Assembly (NCBI GenBank): GCA_910574185.1
Contig: CAJSZQ010000036.1
Span: 1-38,368 of the forward strand
DNA: 38,368 nt
Origin: Lachnospiraceae bacterium
GTDB lineage: Bacteria; Bacillota; Clostridia; Lachnospirales; Lachnospiraceae
Direction of reading: 5' to 3'
Part shown: one piece after another, positions 15,909 through 23,203 of the stretch
Layout: every line of letters begins with the position of its first letter
Numbering within the stretch: position 1 is the first letter of the stretch
Notes under the pieces: model-generated
Told to the model about the DNA's origin: nothing
The model's database searches: none
What the model saw: the letters and a program-made list of their open reading frames with translations, nothing else
Made by a program: the position numbers and the translations under genes

Positions 15909-16769
15909 ATGTTTGGCTATATTGCTATCAATAAGGCGGAGATGAAATTCAAGGATTTCAACGTATATCATGCATACTACTGCGGACTTTGCAAGGTTTT
16001 GAAAGATAATTACGGCAAGCCCGGACAACTGACTCTGTCGTATGATATGACATTTCTGATTCTCCTTCTTTCCGGCTTATATGAACCGGAAGAAGAGACC
16101 ATGTATGTGAACTGTATTGCCCATCCATTTCAGAAGCACGCCGCCAGAATCAACACATTCACATCCTACGCAGCAGATATGAACCTGATTCTGTCTTTTT
16201 ATAAATGCATAGACGACTGGCGTGATGAACGCAGCAAGAAAGCATACTTGGGAGCCCGGTTTCTTCACGCAAAAACAGAAAACCTTACAAAACGATACCC
16301 TGAAAAAGCGACGCTCATTACAGACCGTCTCCACCAATTATCTGTCTGTGAAAAAAGAAATGAACAGAATTTAGATAAAATGGCCGGGCTTTTCGGGGAA
16401 ATTATGGCAGAAATCTTTGCGTATAGGCAGGATGAATGGGAGCATTCTCTCCGTAAATTCGGATTTTTCCTGGGGAAATTCATTTATCTGATGGACGCAT
16501 TTGAAGATATTAATGACGATTTGGCAAATGGGTGCTATAATCCTTTAAGAGAAGTCTGTGAACGCCCTGACTTTAACGACTACTGCAAACAGATTTTAAC
16601 TATGATGATTGCAGAATGCTCCAGAGAATTTGAGACCCTTCCTATTCTTACTCACGCGGAAATCCTCCGCAATATTCTTTATTCCGGCGTATGGTGCCGG
16701 TATGAAGCCATTTGCGAAAAACGTCGAAAAGAATTGGAAGAACCAAAGAAATCTTCAAAGACTTCTTAA
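15909..16769 (+). CDS. DUF5685 family protein
   Basis: 286 residues from the ATG at 15909, after AAGGAGC; an earlier in-frame ATG lies inside the upstream gene. It starts MFGYIAINKAEMKFKDF and continues YHAYYCGLCKVLKDNYG, LSYDMTFLILLL, DMNLILSFYKCIDDWRDE and KFIYLMDAFEDINDDLANGCYNP, the DUF5685 pattern. The D-D-W-x-D-E and D-A-x-x-D-x-x-x-D acidic clusters in an all-helical protein recall metal-dependent isoprenoid-synthase-like folds, but that is only a resemblance. Function is unknown. The family typically sits next to J-domain genes, as here. Confidence 0.8.
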   Translation: MFGYIAINKAEMKFKDFNVYHAYYCGLCKVLKDNYGKPGQLTLSYDMTFLILLLSGLYEPEEETMYVNCIAHPFQKHAARINTFTSYAADMNLILSFYKCIDDWRDERSKKAYLGARFLHAKTENLTKRYPEKATLITDRLHQLSVCEKRNEQNLDKMAGLFGEIMAEIFAYRQDEWEHSLRKFGFFLGKFIYLMDAFEDINDDLANGCYNPLREVCERPDFNDYCKQILTMMIAECSREFETLPILTHAEILRNILYSGVWCRYEAICEKRRKELEEPKKSSKTS

Positions 16770-16819
16770 GAAAAGCATGTGCAAGACTCTTGTGCGATTC
16801 GTAACTTAGGAGATAAAAC

Positions 16820-17536
16820 ATGACAGACCCATATCAGATATTAGGCGTCTCACGAAATGCCAGTGATGACGAAATTAAGAAAGCTTACCGTAATTTAAGC
16901 AGAAAATATCATCCAGACGCCAACATTAATAACCCAAACAAAGATTATGCCGAAGCAAAATTTAAAGAAATCCAACAGGCTTACCAGCAGATTATCCGGG
17001 AAAAAGAATCCGGAAGCTACTCTTCATCCTATGGAGGCTTTAAAGAATCGGAAGATTCTTTCGGAAGCTTCGGCAGTTTCTGGGGCAACCCTTTTGGAGC
17101 CGGCTCTTATCGTCAGTCCGGTACTTCATCCACCGACAGTGAAGAAGATTTGCATCTTCGCGCCGCCGCTAACTACATTAACAGTATGCACTATCAGGAA
17201 GCCCTGCATGTACTCGACAGCATCAAAGAGCGCTCCGACAAATGGTACTATTACAGCGCCGTTGCCAACTCCCGTCTTGGAAATAATGTAATTGCTTTAG
17301 AACATGCGAAAACTGCTTACCAAATGAATCCGAATGATATGCAGTATCAGGTACTGCTGCAGCGGCTGCAGAGCGGCGGAAGCTGGTATCAGACCAGACA
17401 GAACCCTTATCAAACCTACCCGATGGCAGGCGGAAACTATTGTATGAAGCTGTGCATTGCCAATATTATCTGCAATCTCTGCTGCGGCGGGGGAATGTGC
17501 TGCGGCGGACCAGGATATTATGGAGGATATATGTAA
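16820..17536 (+). CDS. J-domain protein with Cys/Gly-rich C-terminus
   Basis: 238 residues, ATG at 16820 after TAGGAG. The J domain covers about 1-65: [21 protein letters not shown], then HPD at 31-33, needed to stimulate Hsp70 ATPase. There is no zinc-finger or DnaJ C-terminal substrate domain, so it is not canonical DnaJ. The middle (about 70-115) is Ser/Gly/Phe-rich; about 115-185 has TPR-like helices ([16 protein letters not shown] and [16 protein letters not shown]). The end is hydrophobic and Cys/Gly-rich ([16 protein letters not shown]). It may direct Hsp70 to the two upstream gene products. Its stop codon overlaps the topB start (TAATG). Confidence 0.88.
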   Translation: MTDPYQILGVSRNASDDEIKKAYRNLSRKYHPDANINNPNKDYAEAKFKEIQQAYQQIIREKESGSYSSSYGGFKESEDSFGSFGSFWGNPFGAGSYRQSGTSSTDSEEDLHLRAAANYINSMHYQEALHVLDSIKERSDKWYYYSAVANSRLGNNVIALEHAKTAYQMNPNDMQYQVLLQRLQSGGSWYQTRQNPYQTYPMAGGNYCMKLCIANIICNLCCGGGMCCGGPGYYGGYM

Positions 17537-19755
17537 TGAAATCACTTGTACTTGCCGAGAAACCTTCTGTGGCGCGGGACATTGCCCGCGTCTTAAATTG
17601 TCATAAAAACATTGCCGGAGCAATTGAAGGCAGCCAGCATATCGTGACATGGGCTCTGGGCCATCTGGTAACTCTCGCCGACCCGGAAGAATATGACAAG
17701 AAATTCAAGGAATGGGATATGTCCTATCTTCCCATGACTCCGGAGAAATGGGAGTTAGTCGTTATTAAACAAACTTCCAAACAATATCACAATGTAAAGG
17801 CCCAGCTCTTCCGCAAGGATGTGTCTGAGATTATCATCGCTACAGACGCAGGCCGGGAGGGCGAGCTTGTAGCCCGCTGGATTCTTGAAAAATCCGGCTG
17901 TAAAAAACCGATAAAGCGGCTCTGGATTTCCTCCGTAACCGACAAGGCAATCCGGGAAGGCTTCGCCCACTTAAAGGACGGGCGTTCCTACAATCACTTG
18001 TATCACGCCGCCAAAAGCCGGGCCAAAGCCGACTGGCTGGTAGGCATCAACGCTACCAGAGCGCTGACCTGCAAACATAACGCACAACTATCCTGCGGCC
18101 GCGTCCAGACCCCGACGCTGGAAATTATCGCAGAACGGGAAGCGCAGATTCGTTCATTTAAACCAGAAGAATATTTCGGACTCACCTGCTATGCGGGAGG
18201 CATCGCATGGATTTGGCAGAATAAGAACAGTGGAAGCTTTCGTACTTTCCAGAAAGATTCCCTCTTAAAGCTTAAGTCCCAGTTAAACGGCGCCTCCCTC
18301 TCCGTAACAGAAATAAAAAAGTCTGCGAAAAAGACGTATTCTCCAGGGCTTTATGATTTGACCGAACTTCAAAGAGACGCCAACATGCGCTTCGGTTTCT
18401 CCGCCAAACAAACCCTCAATATCATGCAGCGGCTTTACGAAACCCACAAGGTTCTCACCTACCCCAGAACCGATTCCCGTTATATCGGAAACGATATCGT
18501 GCCTACCATCAAGGAACGATTAAAAGCCTGCAATATCGGCCCATATAAAAAATTTATTCCAGAGCTTCTAAAGCGCCCCCTGCGGGTAAACAAATCCTTT
18601 GTAGACGATAAAAAGGTCAGCGACCACCACGCCATCATCCCTACTGAGGAATACGTTCAGCCAGACCATATGTCGAATGAGGAACGGAAAATCTACGACC
18701 TGGTTGTAAGACGCTTCCTTAGCGTCCTTTCTCCGGCATTTGAATACGAACAGACAACGCTGTCAGCTATCGCTGCAGACGAACAATTTACCGCAAAAGG
18801 AAAACTTGTAAAATCCGCCGGCTGGAAGAGCATATACGAAAATAATATTTACGACGATTCTGAAGATATTTGCGAGGAAACGGATTCTTTTGGTAATAGT
18901 CGGGATACCTTCCGCCAGCCGGACCAATCTCTCCCGGATATCAGACAAGGCTCGCATCTTTCTGTTACACGAGCCAGTCTCACCTCCCAAAAGACAAAGC
19001 CGCCGGCAAGATTCACCGAAGCCGCCCTCCTTTCCGCCATGGAAAACCCGGTAAAATACATGGAATCCCAGGATAAGAAAGCAAGGAAAACGCTGAGTGA
19101 AACCGGAGGACTTGGAACGGTTGCAACCAGAGCGGATATTATTGAGAAGCTGTTCCATTCCTTCCTGATTGAGAAAAAGGGCAACGAGCTCCACATAACC
19201 TCAAAAGGAAAACAACTTCTTGCTCTTGTGCCAGAAGATTTAAAAAAACCGGAACTCACCGCCCAGTGGGAAATGAAATTAGCTGATATAGCTCAGGGGT
19301 CCCGAAAAGAAGCTGCATTTATACACGATATTGAAGCCTATACTCATACGCTGATACACCAGATAAAGAGCTCTGACGGCGCTTACCGCCACGATAATCT
19401 GACCAACGCCAAATGCCCCCGCTGCGGCAAGCGTATGTTGTCCGTAAATGGAAAGAACGCAAGACTTCTGGTATGTCAGGACCGGGAGTGCGGCTACCGG
19501 GAAACCATCGCCCGGCTCAGCAACGCAAGATGTCCCAACTGCCATAAGAAAATGGAAATTCTAAAGAAAGGCGGGGAAGAGACTTTCGTCTGCGCCTGCG
19601 GTTATAAAGAAAAACTATCAGCATTTAAAGCAAGGCGCCAGAAAGAAGGCGCCGGAGTAACCAAAAAGGACGTACAGAACTATTTGAAAAAGCAGCAGAC
19701 AGAAGCGGTGAATACCGCGTTTGCAGACGCACTTTCCGGGCTCAAGTTTGACTGA
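17536..19755 (+). CDS. topB: DNA topoisomerase III
   Basis: 739 residues. The ATG at 17536 overlaps the preceding TAA by one base, with GGAGG 10 bases upstream, so translation is coupled to the J-domain gene. The Toprim domain has LVLAEKPSVARDIARVL and the metal-binding ATDAGREGELVARW. The catalytic tyrosine is Y309 in VLTYPRTDSRYI. SDHHAIIPTE and GTVATRADIIEKL are typical type IA motifs. Two zinc ribbons end the protein: CPRCGKRML with C-x-D-x-x-C, and CPNCHKKME with C-x-C. It relaxes and decatenates single-stranded regions, and such forms occur both on chromosomes and on mobile elements. Here the conserved operon context and ordinary codon use argue for a resident gene. Confidence 0.93.
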   Translation: MKSLVLAEKPSVARDIARVLNCHKNIAGAIEGSQHIVTWALGHLVTLADPEEYDKKFKEWDMSYLPMTPEKWELVVIKQTSKQYHNVKAQLFRKDVSEIIIATDAGREGELVARWILEKSGCKKPIKRLWISSVTDKAIREGFAHLKDGRSYNHLYHAAKSRAKADWLVGINATRALTCKHNAQLSCGRVQTPTLEIIAEREAQIRSFKPEEYFGLTCYAGGIAWIWQNKNSGSFRTFQKDSLLKLKSQLNGASLSVTEIKKSAKKTYSPGLYDLTELQRDANMRFGFSAKQTLNIMQRLYETHKVLTYPRTDSRYIGNDIVPTIKERLKACNIGPYKKFIPELLKRPLRVNKSFVDDKKVSDHHAIIPTEEYVQPDHMSNEERKIYDLVVRRFLSVLSPAFEYEQTTLSAIAADEQFTAKGKLVKSAGWKSIYENNIYDDSEDICEETDSFGNSRDTFRQPDQSLPDIRQGSHLSVTRASLTSQKTKPPARFTEAALLSAMENPVKYMESQDKKARKTLSETGGLGTVATRADIIEKLFHSFLIEKKGNELHITSKGKQLLALVPEDLKKPELTAQWEMKLADIAQGSRKEAAFIHDIEAYTHTLIHQIKSSDGAYRHDNLTNAKCPRCGKRMLSVNGKNARLLVCQDRECGYRETIARLSNARCPNCHKKMEILKKGGEETFVCACGYKEKLSAFKARRQKEGAGVTKKDVQNYLKKQQTEAVNTAFADALSGLKFD

Positions 19756-19761
19756 GCCCGG
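19736..19761 (+). terminator. Hairpin overlapping the topB stop
   Basis: CCGGGCTCA (19736-19744) and TGAGCCCGG (19753-19761) form a perfect 9-bp stem that contains the stop codon. No T-run follows, so termination may be partial. Confidence 0.5.
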
Positions 19762-19846
19762 AATACGGCCTTAAACTACAGTTCACATTGGACTTATTCT
19801 AAATGAAAAACGAGCGTTTCTGTCACATATGGACAATGAACCCCGG

Positions 19847-20005
19847 CTACCTGATATCATACACACTTCTCAATCGGACTCCTTCTGTTTTCCCTGAAAG
19901 AATCTTCACCCGCTTTTCATTTCCATTCAAATCAAAATAATTGTCTGAGAGAATCAGATCTTCTCTCTCGTTCTGTATCTCCACACTTTTCGCATAAGCT
20001 TTAAA
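19847..20005 (-). pseudogene. Remnant of a family 2 glycoside hydrolase (beta-mannosidase-like) C-terminus
   Basis: On the minus strand an open frame of 52 codons between stops reads ...KAYAKSVEIQNERED, LILSDNYFDLNGNEKRVKIL and GVRLRSVYDIR, then TAG at 19847-19849. An L-S-D-N-Y-F-D-L motif followed by a short beta-sandwich end is what I recall from the C-terminus of GH2 beta-mannosidases. There is no start codon or ribosome site, and a TAA precedes it, so the rest of the gene (over 700 residues) is gone. It is best read as a decayed gene fragment left between topB and tRNA-Cys. The family call is from memory on a short stretch. Confidence 0.5.
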
Positions 20006-20091
20006 TTAGTGGCTCTCAAGCATTAGAATAATCATTAATAAAAACCAGAACCCTTATTTGTACTCTACAGATAGGATACCGCAGGAAAACG

Positions 20092-20226
20092 AAAAAAAGA
20101 ATGTGCCCTGGCACATTCTCGCGCCGAGCGCGATCGCTTGCGATAAACTTCCTCTTCGCGCGAGTGCGCATCCCCCGGAGGGTTTTTATGATATAGGGAA
20201 CAAAGTTTCCTATATCATAAAAAACC
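20092..20226 (-). repeat. Structured intergenic element A, beginning with a strong terminator hairpin
   Basis: It has three parts. First, AGAATGTGCC/GGCACATTCT (20098-20107 with 20110-20119) next to an A-run, which on the minus strand is an intrinsic terminator. Next come GC-rich CGCG hairpins. Last is GCGCATCCCCCGGAGG (20166-20181), then a palindrome TGATATAGG-11-CCTATATCA. The last part recurs at 21432-21491 (element B). It lies downstream of tRNA-Cys on the minus strand. Confidence 0.7.
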
Positions 20227-20248
20227 TCAGAAATATCAATTCCTGAGG
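20219..20248 (-). terminator. tRNA-Cys terminator
   Basis: On the minus strand CCTCAG (20243-20248) and CTGAGG (20225-20230), extended by weaker pairs, are followed by TTTTTT, 10 bases past the tRNA 3' end. Confidence 0.75.
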
Positions 20249-20257
20249 CTTCTGAAA

Positions 20258-20328
20258 AGGCGCCAACCAGATTTGAACTGGTGATAGAGGTGTTGCAGAC
20301 CTTTGCCTTACCACTTGGCTATGGCGCC
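20258..20328 (-). tRNA. tRNA-Cys (anticodon GCA)
   Basis: 71 bases on the minus strand. The acceptor stem pairs GGCGCCA with TGGCGCC. The D arm is GCCAAGTGGTAAGGC, the anticodon loop is CTGCAAC with GCA, and the T arm has CCAGTTCAAATCTGG. The discriminator is T, as usual for tRNA-Cys. CCA is not encoded. It is a single-gene unit with a clear promoter and terminator. Confidence 0.95.
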
Positions 20329-20348
20329 TTACACTCGTGTGCCTATAT

Positions 20349-20377
20349 AGTATAACAAATGTACCCCCTCAAGTCAA
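20349..20377 (-). promoter_or_regulatory. tRNA-Cys promoter
   Basis: On the minus strand TTGACT (20372-20377) and TATACT (20349-20354) are exactly 17 bp apart, 21 bp ahead of the tRNA. Confidence 0.75.
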
Positions 20378-20432
20378 CAAAAAATACTCAACAAAGTCAA
20401 CAAAAAATACTCAACAAAATCAACAAAAAACT
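20372..20432. repeat. 23-bp tandem repeat at the tRNA-Cys promoter, 2.6 copies
   Basis: The units at 20372-20394 and 20395-20417 are identical, and a partial third starts at 20418. Each full unit carries, on the minus strand, a TTGACT hexamer like the -35 of the tRNA-Cys promoter. Confidence 0.8.
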
Positions 20433-20441
20433 TATTACTCA

Positions 20442-20675
20442 ATTGTTAAAGGTCATTTGGTAAACAGCGGGGTGAATCAGGAGCATGTCTCCAAGCAGAC
20501 AATTCAGGAGCGCTTTCATAGAATTGAAATAGCAGCTTATGCAGACTTAGACGAAAAGGCTTTCCTTGGCGGCTTAGTCTGCGTTCGCTGATAGTTCAAT
20601 GGAATGTTGCTCCGTCTGCTTAGAGATATGCCCCCGATTCAATCCGTGTCCGGCAGGCGACGAATGAGCAGTAAC
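20442..20675 (+). repeat. Long-hairpin repeat, copy 4 (most diverged)
   Basis: The arms 20467-20500 and 20614-20647 still pair over most of 34 bp but carry several mismatches and G-T pairs. The inner region (GAATTGAAATAGCAGC to TTCAATGGAATG) aligns with copies 1 and 2. It ends in GAGCAGTAAC, 10 bases from the stop codon of the LUD gene. Confidence 0.8.
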
Positions 20676-20685
20676 CCTTTTTCCT

Positions 20686-21324
20686 CTAATATCCCATCTC
20701 TTCATTCACCAGAATGACTTTGATACGCTTCGGTACTTTAGAATATCTGGTCACTACGAACTGACAGCATATCGTATCCAGCGATTTACAGTCTGCACAG
20801 GAACCGGTTTTCTTACAGGGAGTCTGAATTGGAAATCTCTGTGCGTTAGCCGGCGCCGCCTCATTCCGCGCGCGCGACCATGCGTCTTCCAACGTCTTTA
20901 CTACTTTATTCATCCCCACTACCATAATCACGTTTCTCGGTCCATAGATAATTCCGGCCGCCCGGTTCCCTCTTCCGTCAATATTAACCAAAATGCCGTC
21001 TTCGGTCATTGCATTGGTACTGCAAAGCATAAAATCACTTCCCAGAACCGCAAGTTCTATCTCTCTTTTCTCTTCTTCAGTCTTGCAGAGATTCCTGTCA
21101 TATATCTGAAAATTTCCAGAGCCCAGCGCTTCCTTTATCCCTATCGCGTCCACCGACACAGACCCGCCCCAGCCTATGGAACTTCCTTCTGGAATCAGCT
21201 TCAGCGCCGTTTCAAGCGCCTCCTCCTTTGATTCTGCAAAAAATCCTTCCATGTTGCGTGATTCTAATCCTTTTATGATTCTTTCCGCAAGCATTCTGTT
21301 CCGTATCTTTTTATTCTCTTCCAT
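20686..21324 (-). CDS. LUD-domain protein (LutC/YkgG-like, DUF162)
   Basis: 212 residues from the ATG at 21324; GGAGG lies 9 bases upstream, whereas an ATG 9 bases earlier abuts it. Features of the LUD family are IPEGSSIGWGGSVSVDAIGI, SDFMLCSTNAMTEDGILVNIDGRGNR and GPRNVIMVVGMNKVV. The C-terminus has CKKTGSCADCKSLDTICC, a cysteine cluster present in this clostridial subgroup. LutC takes part in lactate oxidation with LutA and LutB; neither partner is here, so the role of this lone form is unknown. It seems monocistronic. Confidence 0.85.
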   Translation of the reverse strand: MEENKKIRNRMLAERIIKGLESRNMEGFFAESKEEALETALKLIPEGSSIGWGGSVSVDAIGIKEALGSGNFQIYDRNLCKTEEEKREIELAVLGSDFMLCSTNAMTEDGILVNIDGRGNRAAGIIYGPRNVIMVVGMNKVVKTLEDAWSRARNEAAPANAQRFPIQTPCKKTGSCADCKSLDTICCQFVVTRYSKVPKRIKVILVNEEMGY

Positions 21325-21359
21325 AATCTCCATCCTCCTTTAAAATTTACACAACAAAA

Positions 21360-21491
21360 CAAAAGTGCGCTTCGCACACTCCCGCGTTATTATATTTCTG
21401 GCAGCGCAGCTTTTGTTCCGCGCGCACAGCTGCGCATCCCCCGGAGGTTTTTTATGCTACAGGGAACGAAGTTTCCTATAGCATAAAAAAC
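21360..21491 (-). repeat. Structured intergenic element B
   Basis: It has the same plan as element A (20092-20226): a terminator-like hairpin beside an A-run (AGTGCGCTTCGCACACT), GC-rich CGCG stretches, then GCGCATCCCCCGGAGG (21432-21447) and a palindrome around AGGGAACGAAGTTTCCT. The two copies differ by paired changes in the last stem (TGATATAGG/CCTATATCA against TGCTACAGG/CCTATAGCA). It lies between the PucR-type regulator (stop at 21554) and the LUD gene start. Confidence 0.7.
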
Positions 21492-21553
21492 TTTGCAGGG
21501 AACATACCGCTTTCCCAGAGTAAATCCTGCAAGTTCCTGTGTGGACAATCACT

Positions 21554-22684
21554 TTAAATCCGCATTTTCATAAAATACAATGCAACCATAATTCTTGCCC
21601 GATTCCCGTTACTCATTATATCATATCCAAGGATTTCTTTCACCTTATTCATCTTATAATTCAGGGTATTTTTATGACAATAGATTGCTTCTGCAGTGTG
21701 CAGGATACTGCAGTCATTTTCAAAAAACGCTTTCAGTATCTCCAGATAGTCCGTCTCATGCACCCCATCATACCGTATCAGCCGTCCCAATACTTCATCA
21801 ATAAACCCCTCCCCCAATTCCGGGTGGCGCAAATCAGACAGCAGCTTATATACCCCCAGCTCTTCATACGCCAGGATATTCTTTTCAATTGCTGTTTTGG
21901 TAAGCTGATACGCTGTCATGGCATGTTCGTAGCTCTCCTGCAGTTTCTGCAGCTTTGTTACCTCGGTTCCTATCCCTGCGTATATCCGGGTATCAGAACC
22001 ACATATTCTCTGTAGCACATCCTTTACCTGTTCTTTATTCTGTCTGGCCGCCATAATCAGAAGTCTGCCGCCTTCCTCCGTCACCAGTCCTTTATCCAGC
22101 GAATAATGAAGTTCTCTGGCAATCTCCTGAAGACGTTTATTCCCATTCCTGTCCCGATATGCGTTGCAGCTTAATACGGCCATAATATATTTCATATTCC
22201 GGTAGAATCCATCGTATTCAAAATAATGAATATACGCCGCCTCATTATCCGGATAATAAATAGCATTCTTTAAAGCTGTATTCAGATTCGTTTCCCTTTG
22301 CTCATTCTTTAAGAGAACCGATGCAAACAGCCGCATTACATCCAGATACGGCGTATTCCATCCGGCGGCGAACAAGGGAAAACAATTCTCATTACAATAT
22401 TCCAGCACACGCTCCGAATAATTCTTACCATCATGAAGGGACAGCACAAGTCCCCCTGCTCCCGCATCATTCAGCCGCCGTACAAAGTCCAGAAGCCACT
22501 CGTCAGAATCAAACTGAAGTCCGGCGTTAAATATCAGCTCATTGCCATGAAGCAGCTTAATAAATTCCGGATTTTCTACGATGTGGGTCCACTCGATAAT
22601 CTTATGAAAACAACTTTTCGTAACCAATCGAATATCATACAGGGGTTCTATCTCGTGATAAAGTTCTTCCAACGCTACTGCCAT
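21554..22684 (-). CDS. PucR/CdaR-family transcriptional regulator
   Basis: 376 residues, ATG at 22684 after AGGGGGAAG. The N-terminal half resembles the PucR ligand-sensing domain (AGAGGLVLSLHDGKNYSERVLEYC, then FPLFAAGWNTPYLDV). The middle has a GGDEF-like CdaR segment (GSDTRIYAGIGTEVTKLQKLQESYEHA, in part). The C-terminal helix-turn-helix is ILHTAEAIYCHKNTLNYKMNKVKEILGYD, quoted in part as HKNTLNYKMNKVKEILG. Such regulators control purine, sugar-acid or amino-acid catabolism. The target here is unknown; no catabolic operon is adjacent. Its upstream region is occupied by a 238-bp hairpin. Confidence 0.88.
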   Translation of the reverse strand: MAVALEELYHEIEPLYDIRLVTKSCFHKIIEWTHIVENPEFIKLLHGNELIFNAGLQFDSDEWLLDFVRRLNDAGAGGLVLSLHDGKNYSERVLEYCNENCFPLFAAGWNTPYLDVMRLFASVLLKNEQRETNLNTALKNAIYYPDNEAAYIHYFEYDGFYRNMKYIMAVLSCNAYRDRNGNKRLQEIARELHYSLDKGLVTEEGGRLLIMAARQNKEQVKDVLQRICGSDTRIYAGIGTEVTKLQKLQESYEHAMTAYQLTKTAIEKNILAYEELGVYKLLSDLRHPELGEGFIDEVLGRLIRYDGVHETDYLEILKAFFENDCSILHTAEAIYCHKNTLNYKMNKVKEILGYDIMSNGNRARIMVALYFMKMRI

Positions 22685-22702
22685 AACTTCCCCCTTTTAT
22701 TT

Positions 22703-22940
22703 AAAAATTTTTCCACCTGCGCGGCTGCCTGTCGGAAACAGTGTGCCTTATTATGCAAAGCTGGGCAACGCTCCAGTGAACTAACCGCTAACTTCGGCTA
22801 GAATGCGCAGGAATGCCTGCGCATCCAAGTCTTCGTAAGCGATGGATTTCACTTCCGTTAAAAGCGCCCTCTTATGCTTTGCATAATAAGGCGCGCTGTT
22901 TCCGGCAGGCAGCCCCAACCGCATAGGTGGAAATTTTTTT
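22703..22940. repeat. 238-bp long imperfect hairpin, separate family
   Basis: The ends AAAAATTTTTCCACC (22703-22717) and GGTGGAAATTTTTTT (22926-22940) pair. The pairing continues inward over about 60 bp, including CTTATTATGCAAAG against CTTTGCATAATAAG. At the apex is ATGCGCAGG-4-CCTGCGCAT (about 22802-22824). No coding potential is seen. It is unrelated in sequence to the 34-bp-arm family. It lies upstream of the PucR-type gene, whose transcript must start in or beyond it. Confidence 0.8.
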
Positions 22941-23057
22941 GAATATTTATTCATTACAGAATATTTTATCACATTTGTGCCCGAAGCACAATTATTCCTG
23001 GAATTTATGTATCAAAAAGCTATATCTTATTTGTCCTGAACATGATATATTGTATAA

Positions 23058-23155
23058 AGAACACAAACAATCAATGGATTGTAACCCCGAATCGTGTTCA
23101 AATCCAATCTCCAGATTGCTAAAAGGCCGCGCTTTATGCGCAGCCCTTTTTAGTT
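23058..23155 (+). ncRNA. Candidate small RNA
   Basis: A promoter-like pair on the plus strand, TTGTCC (about 23033-23038) and TATAAA with a 16-bp spacer, precedes about 95 bases with a GGATTG/CAAATCC stem and ends in the hairpin at 23121-23151 plus TTTTT. There is no open frame. The same hairpin can simply be the coaBC terminator on the other strand, so this is tentative. Confidence 0.25.
23121..23151. terminator. Bidirectional terminator past coaBC
   Basis: AAAAGG-CCGCGC and GCGCAG-CCCTTTTT form a strong stem with a short loop. On the minus strand it follows the coaBC stop (23204) by about 50 bases. Confidence 0.7.
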
Positions 23156-23203
23156 TCTGTATCATTATCCGTCTGAACACAATTTTCCAAATAACTTTAC
23201 TTC

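Noticed and set aside
17536..19755. Topoisomerase III as a sign of an integrative element
   Set aside because: No relaxase, type IV secretion, integrase or partition gene is near; the gene is translationally coupled to a chromosomal-type operon.
23080..23120. tRNA-like 3' half (GTGTTCAAATCC and a nearby CCA)
   Set aside because: The T-stem and acceptor do not pair and no 5' half is found; the similarity is limited to the T-loop.
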